In this document: piece by piece, positions 47,644 through 56,869 of the stretch
Layout: each line of letters starts with the position of its first letter
Position numbering within the stretch: position 1 is the stretch's first letter
Source of the DNA: Variovorax sp. J2L1-78
Lineage (GTDB): Bacteria > Pseudomonadota > Gammaproteobacteria > Burkholderiales > Burkholderiaceae_C
Direction of reading: 5' to 3'
Assembly: GCF_030317205.1 (NCBI RefSeq)
Contig: NZ_JASZYB010000002.1
Span: forward strand, 176,501-240,500
Length of the DNA: 64,000 nucleotides
The notes under the pieces: model-generated
Databases searched by the model: none
Told to the model about the DNA's origin: nothing
What the model saw: only the letters and a program-made list of their open reading frames with translations
Program-made: the position numbers and the translations under genes

Positions 47644-48870
47644 ATGCGCGTGATTGTTCTGGGCGGCGGGCTGCTTGGCGTCGCTTCGGCCTACTACCTC
47701 CAGCAACTCGGCCACGAGGTGACCGTGATCGACCGCCACGGCACGCCCGCGGCCAAGGTCCGGGGCCTGGTCGACACGCCCACGCCGGCGGCCCCTCTGC
47801 CCACCTACCGTCCCGGCACCTCGTGGCGCGCCGCGTTCGAACGCGTGCGCAACCGCGTGCATGGCTGGACCGGCTACCTGACCGGCACCGCCCATCGGCC
47901 CACGGAGCGCATGGAACATCTGGCGCGCCTGGGCGCCTACAGCCGTGAAAGCGTGCGTGCGCTGGGCCGCGAGGCGGGCGTGACGCAGCCGTCCCGGGGT
48001 GCAGGCTGGATGCGGATCTACACCGACGCCGAGGCCTTCGGGCAATTCGCACGCAATGTGCCGCGCCTCCATGCGCTGGGCTGTGTGATGCACCTGCTCT
48101 CGGCGGACGAGGCCCTGCGCATCGAGCCCGCGCTCGAACCCCTGCGCGGCCAACTTGCCGGCGCCGCCTTCACGCGCGAAGGCACCTCGTCCGACGCCGC
48201 CGGTTTCGTGGGCAGCGCCATCTTCATGTGCCGCGCCGCCGGGGTTCACTTCCTCATGAACCACACGGTGACCCAGCTGCATGCACGCGAGGGCCGGGTC
48301 GACCATGTGGAACTGCGCAACGCCGACGGCGAACGCACCACGCTGCGTGCCGACGCGTACGTGATGGCGCTGGGCAGCGGCAGCGCGCCCGTGGCGCAGG
48401 GACTGGGCGTGCCGCTGCGGCTGCGGCGGGTCCACGAGCATGTGGTGCTGCTGCCGCTGAAGAACCCGGCGCAGGCCCCGCAGGTCATGCTGCAGGACCT
48501 CCACAGCCGGCTGCGCCTGCAGCGCGTCACGACGCCGGACGGCGACCGCCTGCGGGTCTGGACGACGGTGCGGGCCGGGAGTGCCGCCGCCGCGCTGCGC
48601 GACGACGTGCGGCTGGCGCGCATGCTCGCGCGGGTCGAGACCTTGCTTCCCGGCCTGGTCGACGCGCGCGGCGCGGTGCTGACCACCACCCCCTATGCAC
48701 GCAGCGCCAATGGCCTGCCGCTGATCGGCCGCACCCGCATGCGCAACCTGTTCCTGAACGTCGCACCGGGCGCACCCGGCTGGATCCACGCCTGCGGCGC
48801 CGGCAAGTCGATCGCCCGCATCGTCAGCGGGATGTCGCCCGAGGTCGAATTCGCCTTCGCGAAGGGCTAG
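47644..48870 (+). CDS. DadA/glycine oxidase-like FAD amino-acid dehydrogenase
   Basis: A 408-residue FAD-dependent oxidoreductase of the DAO family. The FAD motif VIVLGGGLLGVASAYYLQ opens the protein, and the C-terminal segment ANGLPLIGRTRMRNLFLNVA followed by GWIHACGAGKSIA completes the cofactor site, as in D-amino acid dehydrogenase. The glycine riboswitch directly upstream makes glycine, or a D-amino acid in the same pathway, the likely signal and perhaps the substrate. A segment at about 40-75 is less conserved. It overlaps the convergent FIST gene by 4 bases. Confidence 0.88.
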   Translation: MRVIVLGGGLLGVASAYYLQQLGHEVTVIDRHGTPAAKVRGLVDTPTPAAPLPTYRPGTSWRAAFERVRNRVHGWTGYLTGTAHRPTERMEHLARLGAYSRESVRALGREAGVTQPSRGAGWMRIYTDAEAFGQFARNVPRLHALGCVMHLLSADEALRIEPALEPLRGQLAGAAFTREGTSSDAAGFVGSAIFMCRAAGVHFLMNHTVTQLHAREGRVDHVELRNADGERTTLRADAYVMALGSGSAPVAQGLGVPLRLRRVHEHVVLLPLKNPAQAPQVMLQDLHSRLRLQRVTTPDGDRLRVWTTVRAGSAAAALRDDVRLARMLARVETLLPGLVDARGAVLTTTPYARSANGLPLIGRTRMRNLFLNVAPGAPGWIHACGAGKSIARIVSGMSPEVEFAFAKG

Positions 48871-50129
48871 GCGACGAAGACGGTCAGCACGCCGGTGTAG
48901 CCGTACACGTGGTGGCGGGCGATCTCGCCGGCCGCGAAGAAGCCGACGAGCGGCACGTCGCCCAGCGCATGCCGCACGATCTGCATCTCGGCGTTGGGGG
49001 CGCCGAAGTGCGGCCCGCCGCGGCCCGAGCAGCTGACGTACACCGCACCGGCCACGCGCCGTGCCGGATGCGGCGCCGCCTCGGCCTCGCCGGCCGCCAC
49101 CGCGCGTGCGGTCGCCAGCGTCTGCTCCTCGGGCTCGAGTTCCTCGCGGATCTCGGCGCAGATGCGCATCAGGTCGGCCCGCGCGGCCTGCGCGTTGCGC
49201 CGGCAGAAGCTCATCCGCATGCCGGCTTCGGCCACGTCGGCGATCGCGATGCCGCGGCGTGTCGGGTCGAGTCCGATGATGTGGCGCACCAGCACGTCGG
49301 CCCCGAGGTCACCGGTGCGGCGAATGCCGTCGCTGCCCGCATCGACCAGGCCCACCAGGGTCGCGCGCACCGCTTCGATCGCGGCCTGCGGCTCGTCCAG
49401 CGACACCTGCAGCTCGGCCAGCAGCACGTCCAGCGCCGGCTCGCCGTCGAGCGTGAGCAGCAGGTTGCCGTCGGCCTCGGTGATCTCGCGTTCGCGCGAC
49501 ACCGGCTGGCAGCCCTGCGTGACGCGCGACACCAGCCGCACACCTTCGCCGAACAGCACGCCCGACATGCCCCCCGAGAAAACGCCGCCGGCCGCGCCGT
49601 GGCCGCGGATGTTGCCGTTGCCGCCGATGGCGAACTGCAGCGATTCGTCGCGCCCCGACGAGAGGCCGCCGAACAGGTAGCCGGTGTCGGTGCGCCCGGC
49701 CATCTCGCCCACCAGTTCGGCGAGCTCGGGCGTGCGCGGGTCGGCATGGACCAGCGCCGTGTGCGCCTCGAAACCGGCCATCTCGGAGCTGCCCAGCGGC
49801 GCCACGCCGGAGAACACGCGGTACTGGTCGCTGGGCAGCGCGCACAGCATCAGGCTGAGCGCGGGCTCGTCGAAGTACTCGGCGTTGTTGGCGGCCACGC
49901 CGACGGCGACGGTGCCGGACCAGTCCGTCACCTCCGGCAGCTCGGCGCTCAAGTGGTCGAGGATCTGCTGCGCGTCGTCCGCGTAGTGATCGGTGATGTA
50001 GAGCAGGCCCAGTGTCGGCGCGGAGGCGTACTCGGGCAGCGCCATCTGTGCGCGCACCTGGGCCAGGGCGAGGCCGGCCGCCATGATCCATTGCGGATGG
50101 GTGGCGTGGCCGGTGGGAAAGAGTTTCAT
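48867..50129 (-). CDS. FIST-domain protein
   Basis: A 420-residue protein with FIST N (about 30-225) and FIST C (about 235-400) domains, a module thought to bind small ligands such as amino acids and often coupled to signalling. Typical segments: TGYLFGGLSSGRDESLQFA and the C-terminal APNAEMQIVRHALGDVPLVGFFAAGEI. It is free-standing, with no output domain. The ATG at 50129 is used. Confidence 0.85.
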   Translation of the reverse strand: MKLFPTGHATHPQWIMAAGLALAQVRAQMALPEYASAPTLGLLYITDHYADDAQQILDHLSAELPEVTDWSGTVAVGVAANNAEYFDEPALSLMLCALPSDQYRVFSGVAPLGSSEMAGFEAHTALVHADPRTPELAELVGEMAGRTDTGYLFGGLSSGRDESLQFAIGGNGNIRGHGAAGGVFSGGMSGVLFGEGVRLVSRVTQGCQPVSREREITEADGNLLLTLDGEPALDVLLAELQVSLDEPQAAIEAVRATLVGLVDAGSDGIRRTGDLGADVLVRHIIGLDPTRRGIAIADVAEAGMRMSFCRRNAQAARADLMRICAEIREELEPEEQTLATARAVAAGEAEAAPHPARRVAGAVYVSCSGRGGPHFGAPNAEMQIVRHALGDVPLVGFFAAGEIARHHVYGYTGVLTVFVA

Positions 50130-50169
50130 GCGCGGGGTCCGGAAGGTTCGGGAGGGGCGCAAGGCGGCG

Positions 50170-50859
50170 TCATCGGCTCCGTGAGCGCGATGCGGCCGGC
50201 GTCTTGCGCGCGGTGGTCTTGGTGGTCTTCTTCGCTGCGGCCTTCTTCGCTGTGGCCCGCTTCGCGGGCGCCGGCCGGGCAGCCGGTGCGGCGGTGCCAG
50301 GCATCTTCAACTGGCCGGCGTCCTCCACGGCAGTCTGGGCGATCTGCTGGAACTGCTGCGTGAGCGCGTTCCACCACTGCAGCGGGTCGACCACGCCGGG
50401 CGTGGCCGCCGCGTTCTTGCTGGTCTTCGGCGGGGGCTCGGCCGGCGACGGTTCGGCCTCGATGGGCTCGGGGGCGGCCGCCTCGGCGGGTGCGCTCGGC
50501 GGCGCGGCCGGGGGCGCCATCGGCTCGGTCGCGGCGGTGCGGGTGAAGGCCTTCGCCAGGTCTTCCATCTGCACGTTCATGCCGCGCAGGGTCGACAGCG
50601 TCATCTTCTGCACCTCGAGCGCCTGGATGGTCGCCTTGAGCGCATGGCCGTTCTGCTCGAGCCAGTACTGGACCGTCTTGAGCTCCTGGATGCGCTTGTC
50701 GACCTCTTCCACCGACAGCGTCGGGGCCACCCAGCTCGACAGGCTGGGCATGCCGGGAACGGCGCCGCCGCCCGGGTTCGCGCCGCCGGCGAGGTTCTTC
50801 AGGAAGTCGAAGCCCGGGACAAACTGGCTGAAGGCGAAAGGGGATGTCGCATCGTTCAT
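50170..50859 (-). CDS. phaM: PhaM-like polyhydroxyalkanoate granule protein
   Basis: A 229-residue protein similar to PhaM, which activates PHA synthase and ties PHA granules to the nucleoid. The N-terminal part (FAFSQFVPGFDFLKNLAGG, then helix KRIQELKTVQYWLEQNGHAL) is typical. A Pro/Ala/Glu linker (about 112-150) precedes the segment PLQWWNALTQQFQQIAQ, and the C-terminal tail is Lys/Ala-rich (AKKAAAKKTTKT) and histone-like, suited to DNA binding. Confidence 0.85.
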   Translation of the reverse strand: MNDATSPFAFSQFVPGFDFLKNLAGGANPGGGAVPGMPSLSSWVAPTLSVEEVDKRIQELKTVQYWLEQNGHALKATIQALEVQKMTLSTLRGMNVQMEDLAKAFTRTAATEPMAPPAAPPSAPAEAAAPEPIEAEPSPAEPPPKTSKNAAATPGVVDPLQWWNALTQQFQQIAQTAVEDAGQLKMPGTAAPAARPAPAKRATAKKAAAKKTTKTTARKTPAASRSRSR

Positions 50860-50919
50860 GGGTGTCTCCGGCTGTGGGCTCGCCAGCTTACTCCAGGGTG
50901 CCTGCGGCGCCGTCGGCGA

Positions 50920-51411
50920 TCAGTGCTTGTGCATGTGCGCCGGGGCCGCGCCGGCGGGCGCCGCCGAACGCACCGGCGCGTTCAGCGAGAGCGTGCTCTT
51001 CGCGCCCTGCGCATCCTGGAACTGAAGCGTCAGCGGGACCGTCGTGTCCTGGGCGATCGGCTGCTTCAGGTCCATCAGCATCAGGTGGTAGCCGCCAGGC
51101 TTGAACTCGACCGTTTTGTGCGCCGGCAGGTCGAGGCCGGCGACGGCGCGCATGCGCATCGTGTCGCCTTCCATCTTCATCTCGTGCACCTCGGCCACGG
51201 CGGCGACCGGTGTCGTGACGCCGACCAGGCGCAGACCGGCGTGCGCCGTGAGCTTCATGAAGGCGCCGGTGCCGCTCTGGCCCGGCACGGCGGCGCGGAC
51301 CCAGGCGTCCTGCACCTCGACCGGCGCAGCCGGCTGGGCGAGCGCCGATGCGCCGGCGGCGGCGAGCGCCATGCAAAGCGCGGCGCGCCGCAGCGAGGGG
51401 ATCAAAGTCAT
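50920..51411 (-). CDS. Periplasmic copper chaperone PCu(A)C
   Basis: A 163-residue exported protein (leader ends near residue 25, ASALAQPAAPV). The copper-binding H(M)-x10-M-x21-HxM motif is visible from EVHEMKMEGDTMRM to GGYHLMLM. It delivers copper to cytochrome oxidase. The C-terminus ends in HMHKH, an extra metal-binding tail. No sco or cox genes are adjacent. Confidence 0.93.
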   Translation of the reverse strand: MTLIPSLRRAALCMALAAAGASALAQPAAPVEVQDAWVRAAVPGQSGTGAFMKLTAHAGLRLVGVTTPVAAVAEVHEMKMEGDTMRMRAVAGLDLPAHKTVEFKPGGYHLMLMDLKQPIAQDTTVPLTLQFQDAQGAKSTLSLNAPVRSAAPAGAAPAHMHKH

Positions 51412-51546
51412 GCAGGTCTCCGGAAGATCGGGTGAAGAACGGTGGAGTGGAAGGCGGTGCGCGAGTTCAACGACATGGCGTTGCGGCGGTGCCGCGAACA
51501 ATTATCGGCGCCGACATCGACACGTCTTGCAACAGATAATCGACCC

Positions 51547-52146
51547 GTGACCTATACCTTCGCCTCCGCCACGGTGCTGCTGCTGCTCATCTGCGACCCG
51601 CTGGGCAACATCCCCATCTTCGCCAACGCGCTGCGGCACGTGGCGCCCGAGCGGCGCGCGGGTGTGATCCTGCGCGAGGTGCTGATCGCCTTCGTGCTGC
51701 TGCTGGCCTTCATGTTCGTCGGCGACAGCTTCCTGCGGGTGATGGGGCTGTCGGGCCTGTCGCTGCAGATCGCGGGCGCGGTGGTGCTCTTTCTCATCGC
51801 GCTGCGCATGATCTTCCCGAACCACACGGCCTACGAGAGCACCGACACGCGCGAGCCGCTGATCGTGCCGCTCGCCATTCCCGCCCTGGCCGGCCCATCG
51901 GCGCTCGCCACCGTGATGCTGCTGGTGTCGCAGGCGCCGCAGCGCCGGCTCGAATGGATCGCCGCGCTCAGCGTGACCATGGCCGTCTGCGCGCTGGTGC
52001 TGGTGCTGTCCGACCGCATCCAGCGCCTGATCGGCGACCGCGTGGTGCTGGCGCTCGAACGGCTGATGGGGCTGATCCTGGTGGCGGTCGCGGTGGAGAT
52101 GATGATCCGCGGCCTCAAGTCGCTGGCGCTGGAGATGGGCCGTTGA
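51547..52146 (+). CDS. MarC-family integral membrane protein
   Basis: A 199-residue protein with six predicted membrane helices. Family features: LLLLICDPLGNIPIFANAL at the N-terminus and IVPLAIPALAGPSALATVMLL in the middle. MarC proteins are often annotated as antibiotic-resistance proteins, but their transport function is not established. Start is taken as GTG at 51547; an upstream ATG at 51442 would add a non-membrane, non-conserved stretch. Its stop overlaps the next start (TTGA). Confidence 0.87.
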   Translation: MTYTFASATVLLLLICDPLGNIPIFANALRHVAPERRAGVILREVLIAFVLLLAFMFVGDSFLRVMGLSGLSLQIAGAVVLFLIALRMIFPNHTAYESTDTREPLIVPLAIPALAGPSALATVMLLVSQAPQRRLEWIAALSVTMAVCALVLVLSDRIQRLIGDRVVLALERLMGLILVAVAVEMMIRGLKSLALEMGR

Positions 52147-53312
52147 GCGCGCGCGGCTTCGTGGCCCGCGCGGCCGCCCTGCTGCTGGCGCTGTCCGGCG
52201 CCGCCGCGCATGCCGTGCAGGACTGCGACCTCCACGGCGAGCGCGTCAACCCGGCCAACGGCAACACGACCCAGGGCAAGACCGGCGTGATGCGCTGCAA
52301 GGACCGCGACAGCGGCGAACTGCAGCGCGAGCAGGAGCTGCGCAACGGCGTCTTCATGGGCGCGGTGCGCTACTACGACCGCGGCAAGCTGGCCAAGGAA
52401 CACAGCGTGAACGCCAAGGGCAACCTGCACGGCCGCGCCCGCGAGTTCTACCCCGACGGCCAGGTGCTGCGCGAGGCGACCTACGACGACGGCCACGAGG
52501 TGGGCCTGGTGCGCAGCTTCCACCCCAACGGCCAGCTGCGCCGGGTCGCGTTCTACGCCGATCCGGGCGGCGAGCGCGCGTCGGCCGAGTTCACGCCCAC
52601 GGGCCAGCTGTCGGCGCTGCGCTGTGCCGACAAGGCGGTGCTCGCGCCGGCGGCGGACGATGCGCGGCTGTGCGGCTTCAGCGGCAGTGCGCCGTCGCAG
52701 GTCGAGCTGTTCGACGCCAAGGGCGGCCTGCGCGCGCGCCTGGCTTTCGTGGCCGGCAAGCGGGTGCGCAGCGAGCGCCTCTACGACAACGGCAAGCCGG
52801 AATCGATCGACGAGCTCGCGGGCAACCAGCGCATCGAGCAGCGTTTCTCGTCCGAAGGCGTCAAGCGCTACGAACTGACAGCGCTCGTGGTCGAGCGCGG
52901 CAGCGTGAAGCAGCGCGAGGCGGAGTATTCGGAGCGCGGTTCGCTGGTGCGCGAGCAGCGCTGGAACCCGGCCGGTGCGGCGCTCAGCGACAACAGCTTC
53001 TACCTCAACGGCCAGCCGCGCAGCACCACCGTCTACAGCGGCGAGGGCCTGGCACGCGTGGCCGACATCACCGAGTTCCACGACAACGGCCAGCGCGCCG
53101 CACAGGGCCGGTTCAGCGCCCCCGCACCGCGCGGCCGCCTGCTGCCGGTGGGCCTGCACCGCCGCTTCGACGACGCGGGCCGCCTCCAGAGCGAGTCGGC
53201 CTACGACGACAAGGGCCGCGTCATGCGCGAGCGCACCTGGGACGCCAACGGTCAGCCCGACCGCGACGACGAGGTGTTCCCGGACGGGTCGCGGCGGGCG
53301 TACGCGAAGTAG
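52143..53312 (+). CDS. Exported MORN-like (YwqK-type) repeat protein
   Basis: A 389-residue protein with a signal peptide (about 5-25, FVARAAALLLALSGAAAHAV) and a series of repeats of about 22 residues such as GRAREFYPDGQVLREATYDDG and GLVRSFHPNGQLRRVAFYAD, of the MORN_2/YwqK type. It contains two cysteines and Asn/Gly-rich turns. The name 'antitoxin YwqK' comes from a B. subtilis cluster and should not be carried over: no toxin is near. It starts at TTG, coupled to marC. Function unknown. Confidence 0.8.
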   Translation: MSARGFVARAAALLLALSGAAAHAVQDCDLHGERVNPANGNTTQGKTGVMRCKDRDSGELQREQELRNGVFMGAVRYYDRGKLAKEHSVNAKGNLHGRAREFYPDGQVLREATYDDGHEVGLVRSFHPNGQLRRVAFYADPGGERASAEFTPTGQLSALRCADKAVLAPAADDARLCGFSGSAPSQVELFDAKGGLRARLAFVAGKRVRSERLYDNGKPESIDELAGNQRIEQRFSSEGVKRYELTALVVERGSVKQREAEYSERGSLVREQRWNPAGAALSDNSFYLNGQPRSTTVYSGEGLARVADITEFHDNGQRAAQGRFSAPAPRGRLLPVGLHRRFDDAGRLQSESAYDDKGRVMRERTWDANGQPDRDDEVFPDGSRRAYAK

Positions 53313-53329
53313 GCGCCGTCCGCCGCGTC

Positions 53330-54412
53330 TCAGGGCTCGCCAGCCGCGTCGGCCTGCGCCTTGAGTGCACTCGTGGCCGCTGCAGCAGCCGCCGCCCGCT
53401 CCCGCCCACCCGGCGCCACGATCTCCTGATCGATCGCACCGAACAGGGAACGGCCGTCCAGCCCCTTCATCTCGATGCGGATGGTGTCGCCGTAGCGCAT
53501 GAAGTCGGTGCTGGGCTGGCCGTCCTGGATGGTCTCGATGCAGCGCTTCTCGGCGATGCAGGAGTAGCCCTTGGGCCACTCCATGCGGCCGTTCTTCTCC
53601 ACCCCCTTGTTGCTCACGGTGCCGCTGCCGACGATGCTGCCGGCGCGCACGTTGCGCGTCTTGGCGACATGCGCGATGAGCTGGCCGAAGTGGAACGTCA
53701 TCTCGTCGCCGGCGTCGCACAGGCCGACCTTGCGGCCGTTCCAGCTGCTCTGCAGCGGCAGGTGGACGCGGCCTTCGCGCCAGGCCTCGCCCAGCTCGTC
53801 GAGCGTGACGGCCACCGGGCTGAAGGCGGTGGCGGGCTTGCTCTGGAAGAAGCCGAAGCCCTTGGCCAGTTCGGCGGGGATGAGGTTGCGCAGGCTGACG
53901 TCGTTGACCAGCATGACCAGGCGGATGCCGTCGAGCGCCTGCTCGGGCGTGACGCCCATGCGCACGTCGCCGGTGACGACCGCGATCTCGGCCTCGAAGT
54001 CGATGCCCATCGATTCGCTCGGCACCACCACGTCGTCCATCGGTCCGATGAAGTCGTCGCTGCCGCCCTGGTACATCAGCGGGTCGGTGTAGAAGCTCTC
54101 GGGCACCTCGGCGTTGCGAGCCTTGCGCACCAGTTCCACGTGGTTGAGGTATGCGGAGCCGTCGGCCCACTGGTAGGCGCGCGGCAGCGGGGCCATGCAC
54201 TGGGCCGGGTCGAAGGGGAAGGCGTGGCGCGCGCGACCGGTGTTGAGCTCGTCGTACAGGTCTTGCAGCTGCGGGCTCAGGAAGCCCCAGTCGTCGAGCA
54301 CCTGCTGCAGCCGGCTGGCGATGCCGGTGGCGTAGTGGGCGAGCGTGAGGTCGCGCGAGACAACGACCAGCTGGCCGTCGCGCGAGCCGTCCTTGAGGGT
54401 GGCGAGTTTCAT
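53330..54412 (-). CDS. Fumarylacetoacetate hydrolase-family protein
   Basis: A 360-residue metal-dependent hydrolase. The FAH core runs from about residue 105 to 335 with MGIDFEAEIAVVTGDV carrying the acidic metal ligands and TVSNKGVEKNGRMEWPKGYSC near the end; FMRYGDTIRIEMKG is the closing strand. The N-terminal 95 residues are as in fumarylacetoacetase. The degradation pathway it serves is not shown by its neighbours. Confidence 0.88.
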   Translation of the reverse strand: MKLATLKDGSRDGQLVVVSRDLTLAHYATGIASRLQQVLDDWGFLSPQLQDLYDELNTGRARHAFPFDPAQCMAPLPRAYQWADGSAYLNHVELVRKARNAEVPESFYTDPLMYQGGSDDFIGPMDDVVVPSESMGIDFEAEIAVVTGDVRMGVTPEQALDGIRLVMLVNDVSLRNLIPAELAKGFGFFQSKPATAFSPVAVTLDELGEAWREGRVHLPLQSSWNGRKVGLCDAGDEMTFHFGQLIAHVAKTRNVRAGSIVGSGTVSNKGVEKNGRMEWPKGYSCIAEKRCIETIQDGQPSTDFMRYGDTIRIEMKGLDGRSLFGAIDQEIVAPGGRERAAAAAAATSALKAQADAAGEP

Positions 54413-54513
54413 GGGAACGTCGGTGCCGGTGGCGGCATCGCAACTAAACTGGTTGAACGGGCGGCAGTGTACCGAGGTGAACCTCCGGCGCGCCGCCCGA
54501 TCAACCCCTGACC

Positions 54514-55641
54514 ATGACGTCCGCCCTCCTCCCGTCCCCCGGTGCCGCGCCGCCGGAGCGCCCGCCTTGGCGCACGCTGGCCGCGGTGGCGGCCGTGGTC
54601 GTCGCGGTGCATCTGGCGCTGCTGGGCTGGGTGTCGGGCGCGATGCGGCGGCCGAGCACGACCCCGGCCGAGACCTTCATCACGCGGACGATCGTGGTCA
54701 CGCCGCCCGCGCCGCCGGTGGTGGAGGCGCCGAAGCCGCCACCGCCGAAGCTGGCCGTGACGCCGAAGCCGAAACCACCGCCCAAACCCCGCCCGGCGCC
54801 GCCCGCGCCGGCACCCGCCGTCGAGCCGCAGCCCGCCACGATGGCCGAAGCACCGGCTGCACCGGCCGAACCCGACACCCCCACGACGGCGGCCAGCTCG
54901 AGCGACGCCGGCCCAGCCCAGGCATCGGCGCCCGAGCCGGCCGCGAGCGCGCCACCCGCAGCATCCGCGGCGACCGAGCCCCCCGCCACCGCCAAGCTGC
55001 CCGGTTCGGTCCGGCTGAAGTTCTCCGCCACCGGCCAGCTCGGGTCGGCGCCGATGAACCTCTTCGGTGAGCTCGAATGGAAGCAGGACGGGCAGGCCTA
55101 CGACGCGCGCCTGTCGATGGGCGCGCTCTTCGTCACGCTGCGCTCGCAGCACAGCCAGGGCACGATCGGCCCGGGCGGCATCGAGCCCGTGCGCTTTTCC
55201 GACAGCCGCAAGGCCGAGGTCGCATCGCATTTCGTGCGCGACAAGGGCCAGGTCGTGTTCAGCAACAACACGCCGCCGGTGGCCCTCATGCCCGGCGCGC
55301 AGGACCGCCTGAGCGTGATGCTGCAGTTGGGCGCGCTGATGGCGGGCGACCCGGCGCGCTACACGACCGACGGGGCGATCGCCATCCAGACCGTGGGAAC
55401 GCGCGACGCCGACCTCTGGATCTTCAAGATCGGCGAGGAGGAGGAACTGCACCTGCCGGCCGGCGACTTCGTCGCCCGCAAGCTGACCCGCAACGCGCGC
55501 AAGCCGTATGACGACACCGTCGAGCTATGGCTGGCGCCGGCCCTGGGTTATCTCCCGGTACGGTTCAAATTGACACAGGCGAACGGCGACTTTGCCGACA
55601 TGCGTTTGCGCGAACAACTGCCGGCCGGCGGGCCGAATTGA
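54514..55641 (+). CDS. DUF3108 protein with TonB-like N-terminus
   Basis: A 375-residue protein: one membrane anchor (about 20-43), a Pro/Lys/Ala-rich stretch (about 65-165, including KPKPPPKPRPAPPAP) like that of TonB, then a DUF3108 domain (about 170-370; RLKFSATGQL, KGQVVFSNNTPP, LPAGDFVARKLTR). DUF3108 resembles periplasmic lipid-binding beta folds. The Pro-rich spacer would hold the domain away from the membrane. Function unknown. Confidence 0.8.
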   Translation: MTSALLPSPGAAPPERPPWRTLAAVAAVVVAVHLALLGWVSGAMRRPSTTPAETFITRTIVVTPPAPPVVEAPKPPPPKLAVTPKPKPPPKPRPAPPAPAPAVEPQPATMAEAPAAPAEPDTPTTAASSSDAGPAQASAPEPAASAPPAASAATEPPATAKLPGSVRLKFSATGQLGSAPMNLFGELEWKQDGQAYDARLSMGALFVTLRSQHSQGTIGPGGIEPVRFSDSRKAEVASHFVRDKGQVVFSNNTPPVALMPGAQDRLSVMLQLGALMAGDPARYTTDGAIAIQTVGTRDADLWIFKIGEEEELHLPAGDFVARKLTRNARKPYDDTVELWLAPALGYLPVRFKLTQANGDFADMRLREQLPAGGPN

Positions 55642-55715
55642 GGGGTCAATGCCCTTTCGCGCACAGAAACTGCGATGCTTCTTGAAACTGGCGCGTTGAT
55701 TGCTATCTAACACCC

Positions 55716-56027
55716 ATGAACGCCATCGACATCCTCACCGGCCCCGCCATGAACATGCTGTACGACTCCGAATCGTTCGTCGTCGTGCATGTGCAGCCCA
55801 CCGAGGGCGACGCCCCCATCGAGCCGCACCTGCCGGTGCTGGCCCGGCACGGCTTCGAGATCGTCGACAAGCGCTCGGGCAAAGAGGTGTACCTCGACGG
55901 CTCCTGGGCCGAGCTGTTCCAGCAGCAGATCTCGGCCTGGCAGCTGAACACGCCCACGCAGGAAGAGGTCGAAGACACGCTCGAGGGCTACGCCGAACTG
56001 GCACACACCCCCGTGCTGGTCCACTGA
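55716..56027 (+). CDS. DUF3567 protein
   Basis: A 103-residue protein of DUF3567, a family typical of betaproteobacteria: MNMLYDSESFVVVHVQPTE and HGFEIVDKRSGKEVYLDGSWA are conserved segments. No catalytic motif is seen. It stands between the DUF3108 gene and the ChaN-like gene, 14 bases before the latter. Function unknown. Confidence 0.85.
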   Translation: MNAIDILTGPAMNMLYDSESFVVVHVQPTEGDAPIEPHLPVLARHGFEIVDKRSGKEVYLDGSWAELFQQQISAWQLNTPTQEEVEDTLEGYAELAHTPVLVH

Positions 56028-56041
56028 TCTGGCGAGCGGCC

Positions 56042-56869
56042 ATGCCTCGTTCACGCCTGGCCGCATCGCATCTCGCCCTTTTTCTGGGCTTTGCCCTGCT
56101 CGCCGGCTGCGCGGCTTCGCCGCCCGCGGCCGACTCACCGACGGCCCGCCGCATGGCCGCCCTGCTGCCGTCCGACGTCGTGCTGATCGGCGAGCAGCAC
56201 GACGCGCCTGAGCACCATGTCATCGAGCGCGAGGTCGTCGAGGCGCTGGCCGCACGTGGCAGGCTGGCCGCGCTGGCGCTGGAGATGGCCGAGGAAGGCA
56301 ACGGGACCGGCCACTTGCCGTCCGACGCCACCGAAGAACAGATCCGCACCGCACTGAGCTGGAACGACAAGGCCTGGCCCTGGTCTGACTACGGCCCCGC
56401 GGTGATGGCCGCGGTGCGCGCCGGCGTACCGGTCCTGGGTGGCAACCTGCCGCGGGAGCGCATGAAGGACGCGATGGCCGATGTCTCCCTCGACGCGCAG
56501 CTGAGCGAGAGCGCCCGGCAGGCGCAGCAGAAGGCCGTACGCGAGGGCCACTGCAACCTGTTGCCCGAGTCGCAGATCGGGCCGATGACACGCATCCAGA
56601 TCGCCCGCGACCGCGCCATGGCGCAGGCGGTGATGAAGGCGCGCCAGCCGGGCAAGACGGTGCTGCTGATCGCCGGGGCCGGCCATGTGCTGCGCTCGCT
56701 GGGCGTCCCGCAGCACCTGCCGAGCGACCTGAAGGTGGCGACCGTGCAATTGCTCGCCGCGCCGGCGACAGCCGCGCCCCAGGGCCCGACCCCCAACTAC
56801 GACAGCACCTGGGTCACGCCGCCCCTGCCCCCGCAGGACTACTGCGCCAGCTTCAGGCGTGCTGCTTAG
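56042..56869 (+). CDS. ChaN-family iron-regulated lipoprotein
   Basis: A 275-residue lipoprotein: the lipobox is LLAGC with the cysteine at 23. The ChaN domain follows (VVLIGEQHDAPEHHVIEREVV, about 50-70; LALEMAEEGN; LSWNDKAWPWSDYG). ChaN of Campylobacter binds heme; the conserved His/Glu of GEQHD are present. Located in the outer or inner membrane. It overlaps the convergent aminotransferase gene by 4 bases. Confidence 0.85.
   Translation: MPRSRLAASHLALFLGFALLAGCAASPPAADSPTARRMAALLPSDVVLIGEQHDAPEHHVIEREVVEALAARGRLAALALEMAEEGNGTGHLPSDATEEQIRTALSWNDKAWPWSDYGPAVMAAVRAGVPVLGGNLPRERMKDAMADVSLDAQLSESARQAQQKAVREGHCNLLPESQIGPMTRIQIARDRAMAQAVMKARQPGKTVLLIAGAGHVLRSLGVPQHLPSDLKVATVQLLAAPATAAPQGPTPNYDSTWVTPPLPPQDYCASFRRAA

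Noticed and set aside
52143..53312. Toxin-antitoxin system (YwqK 'antitoxin')
   Set aside because: The protein is exported and MORN-like and no toxin gene lies nearby.
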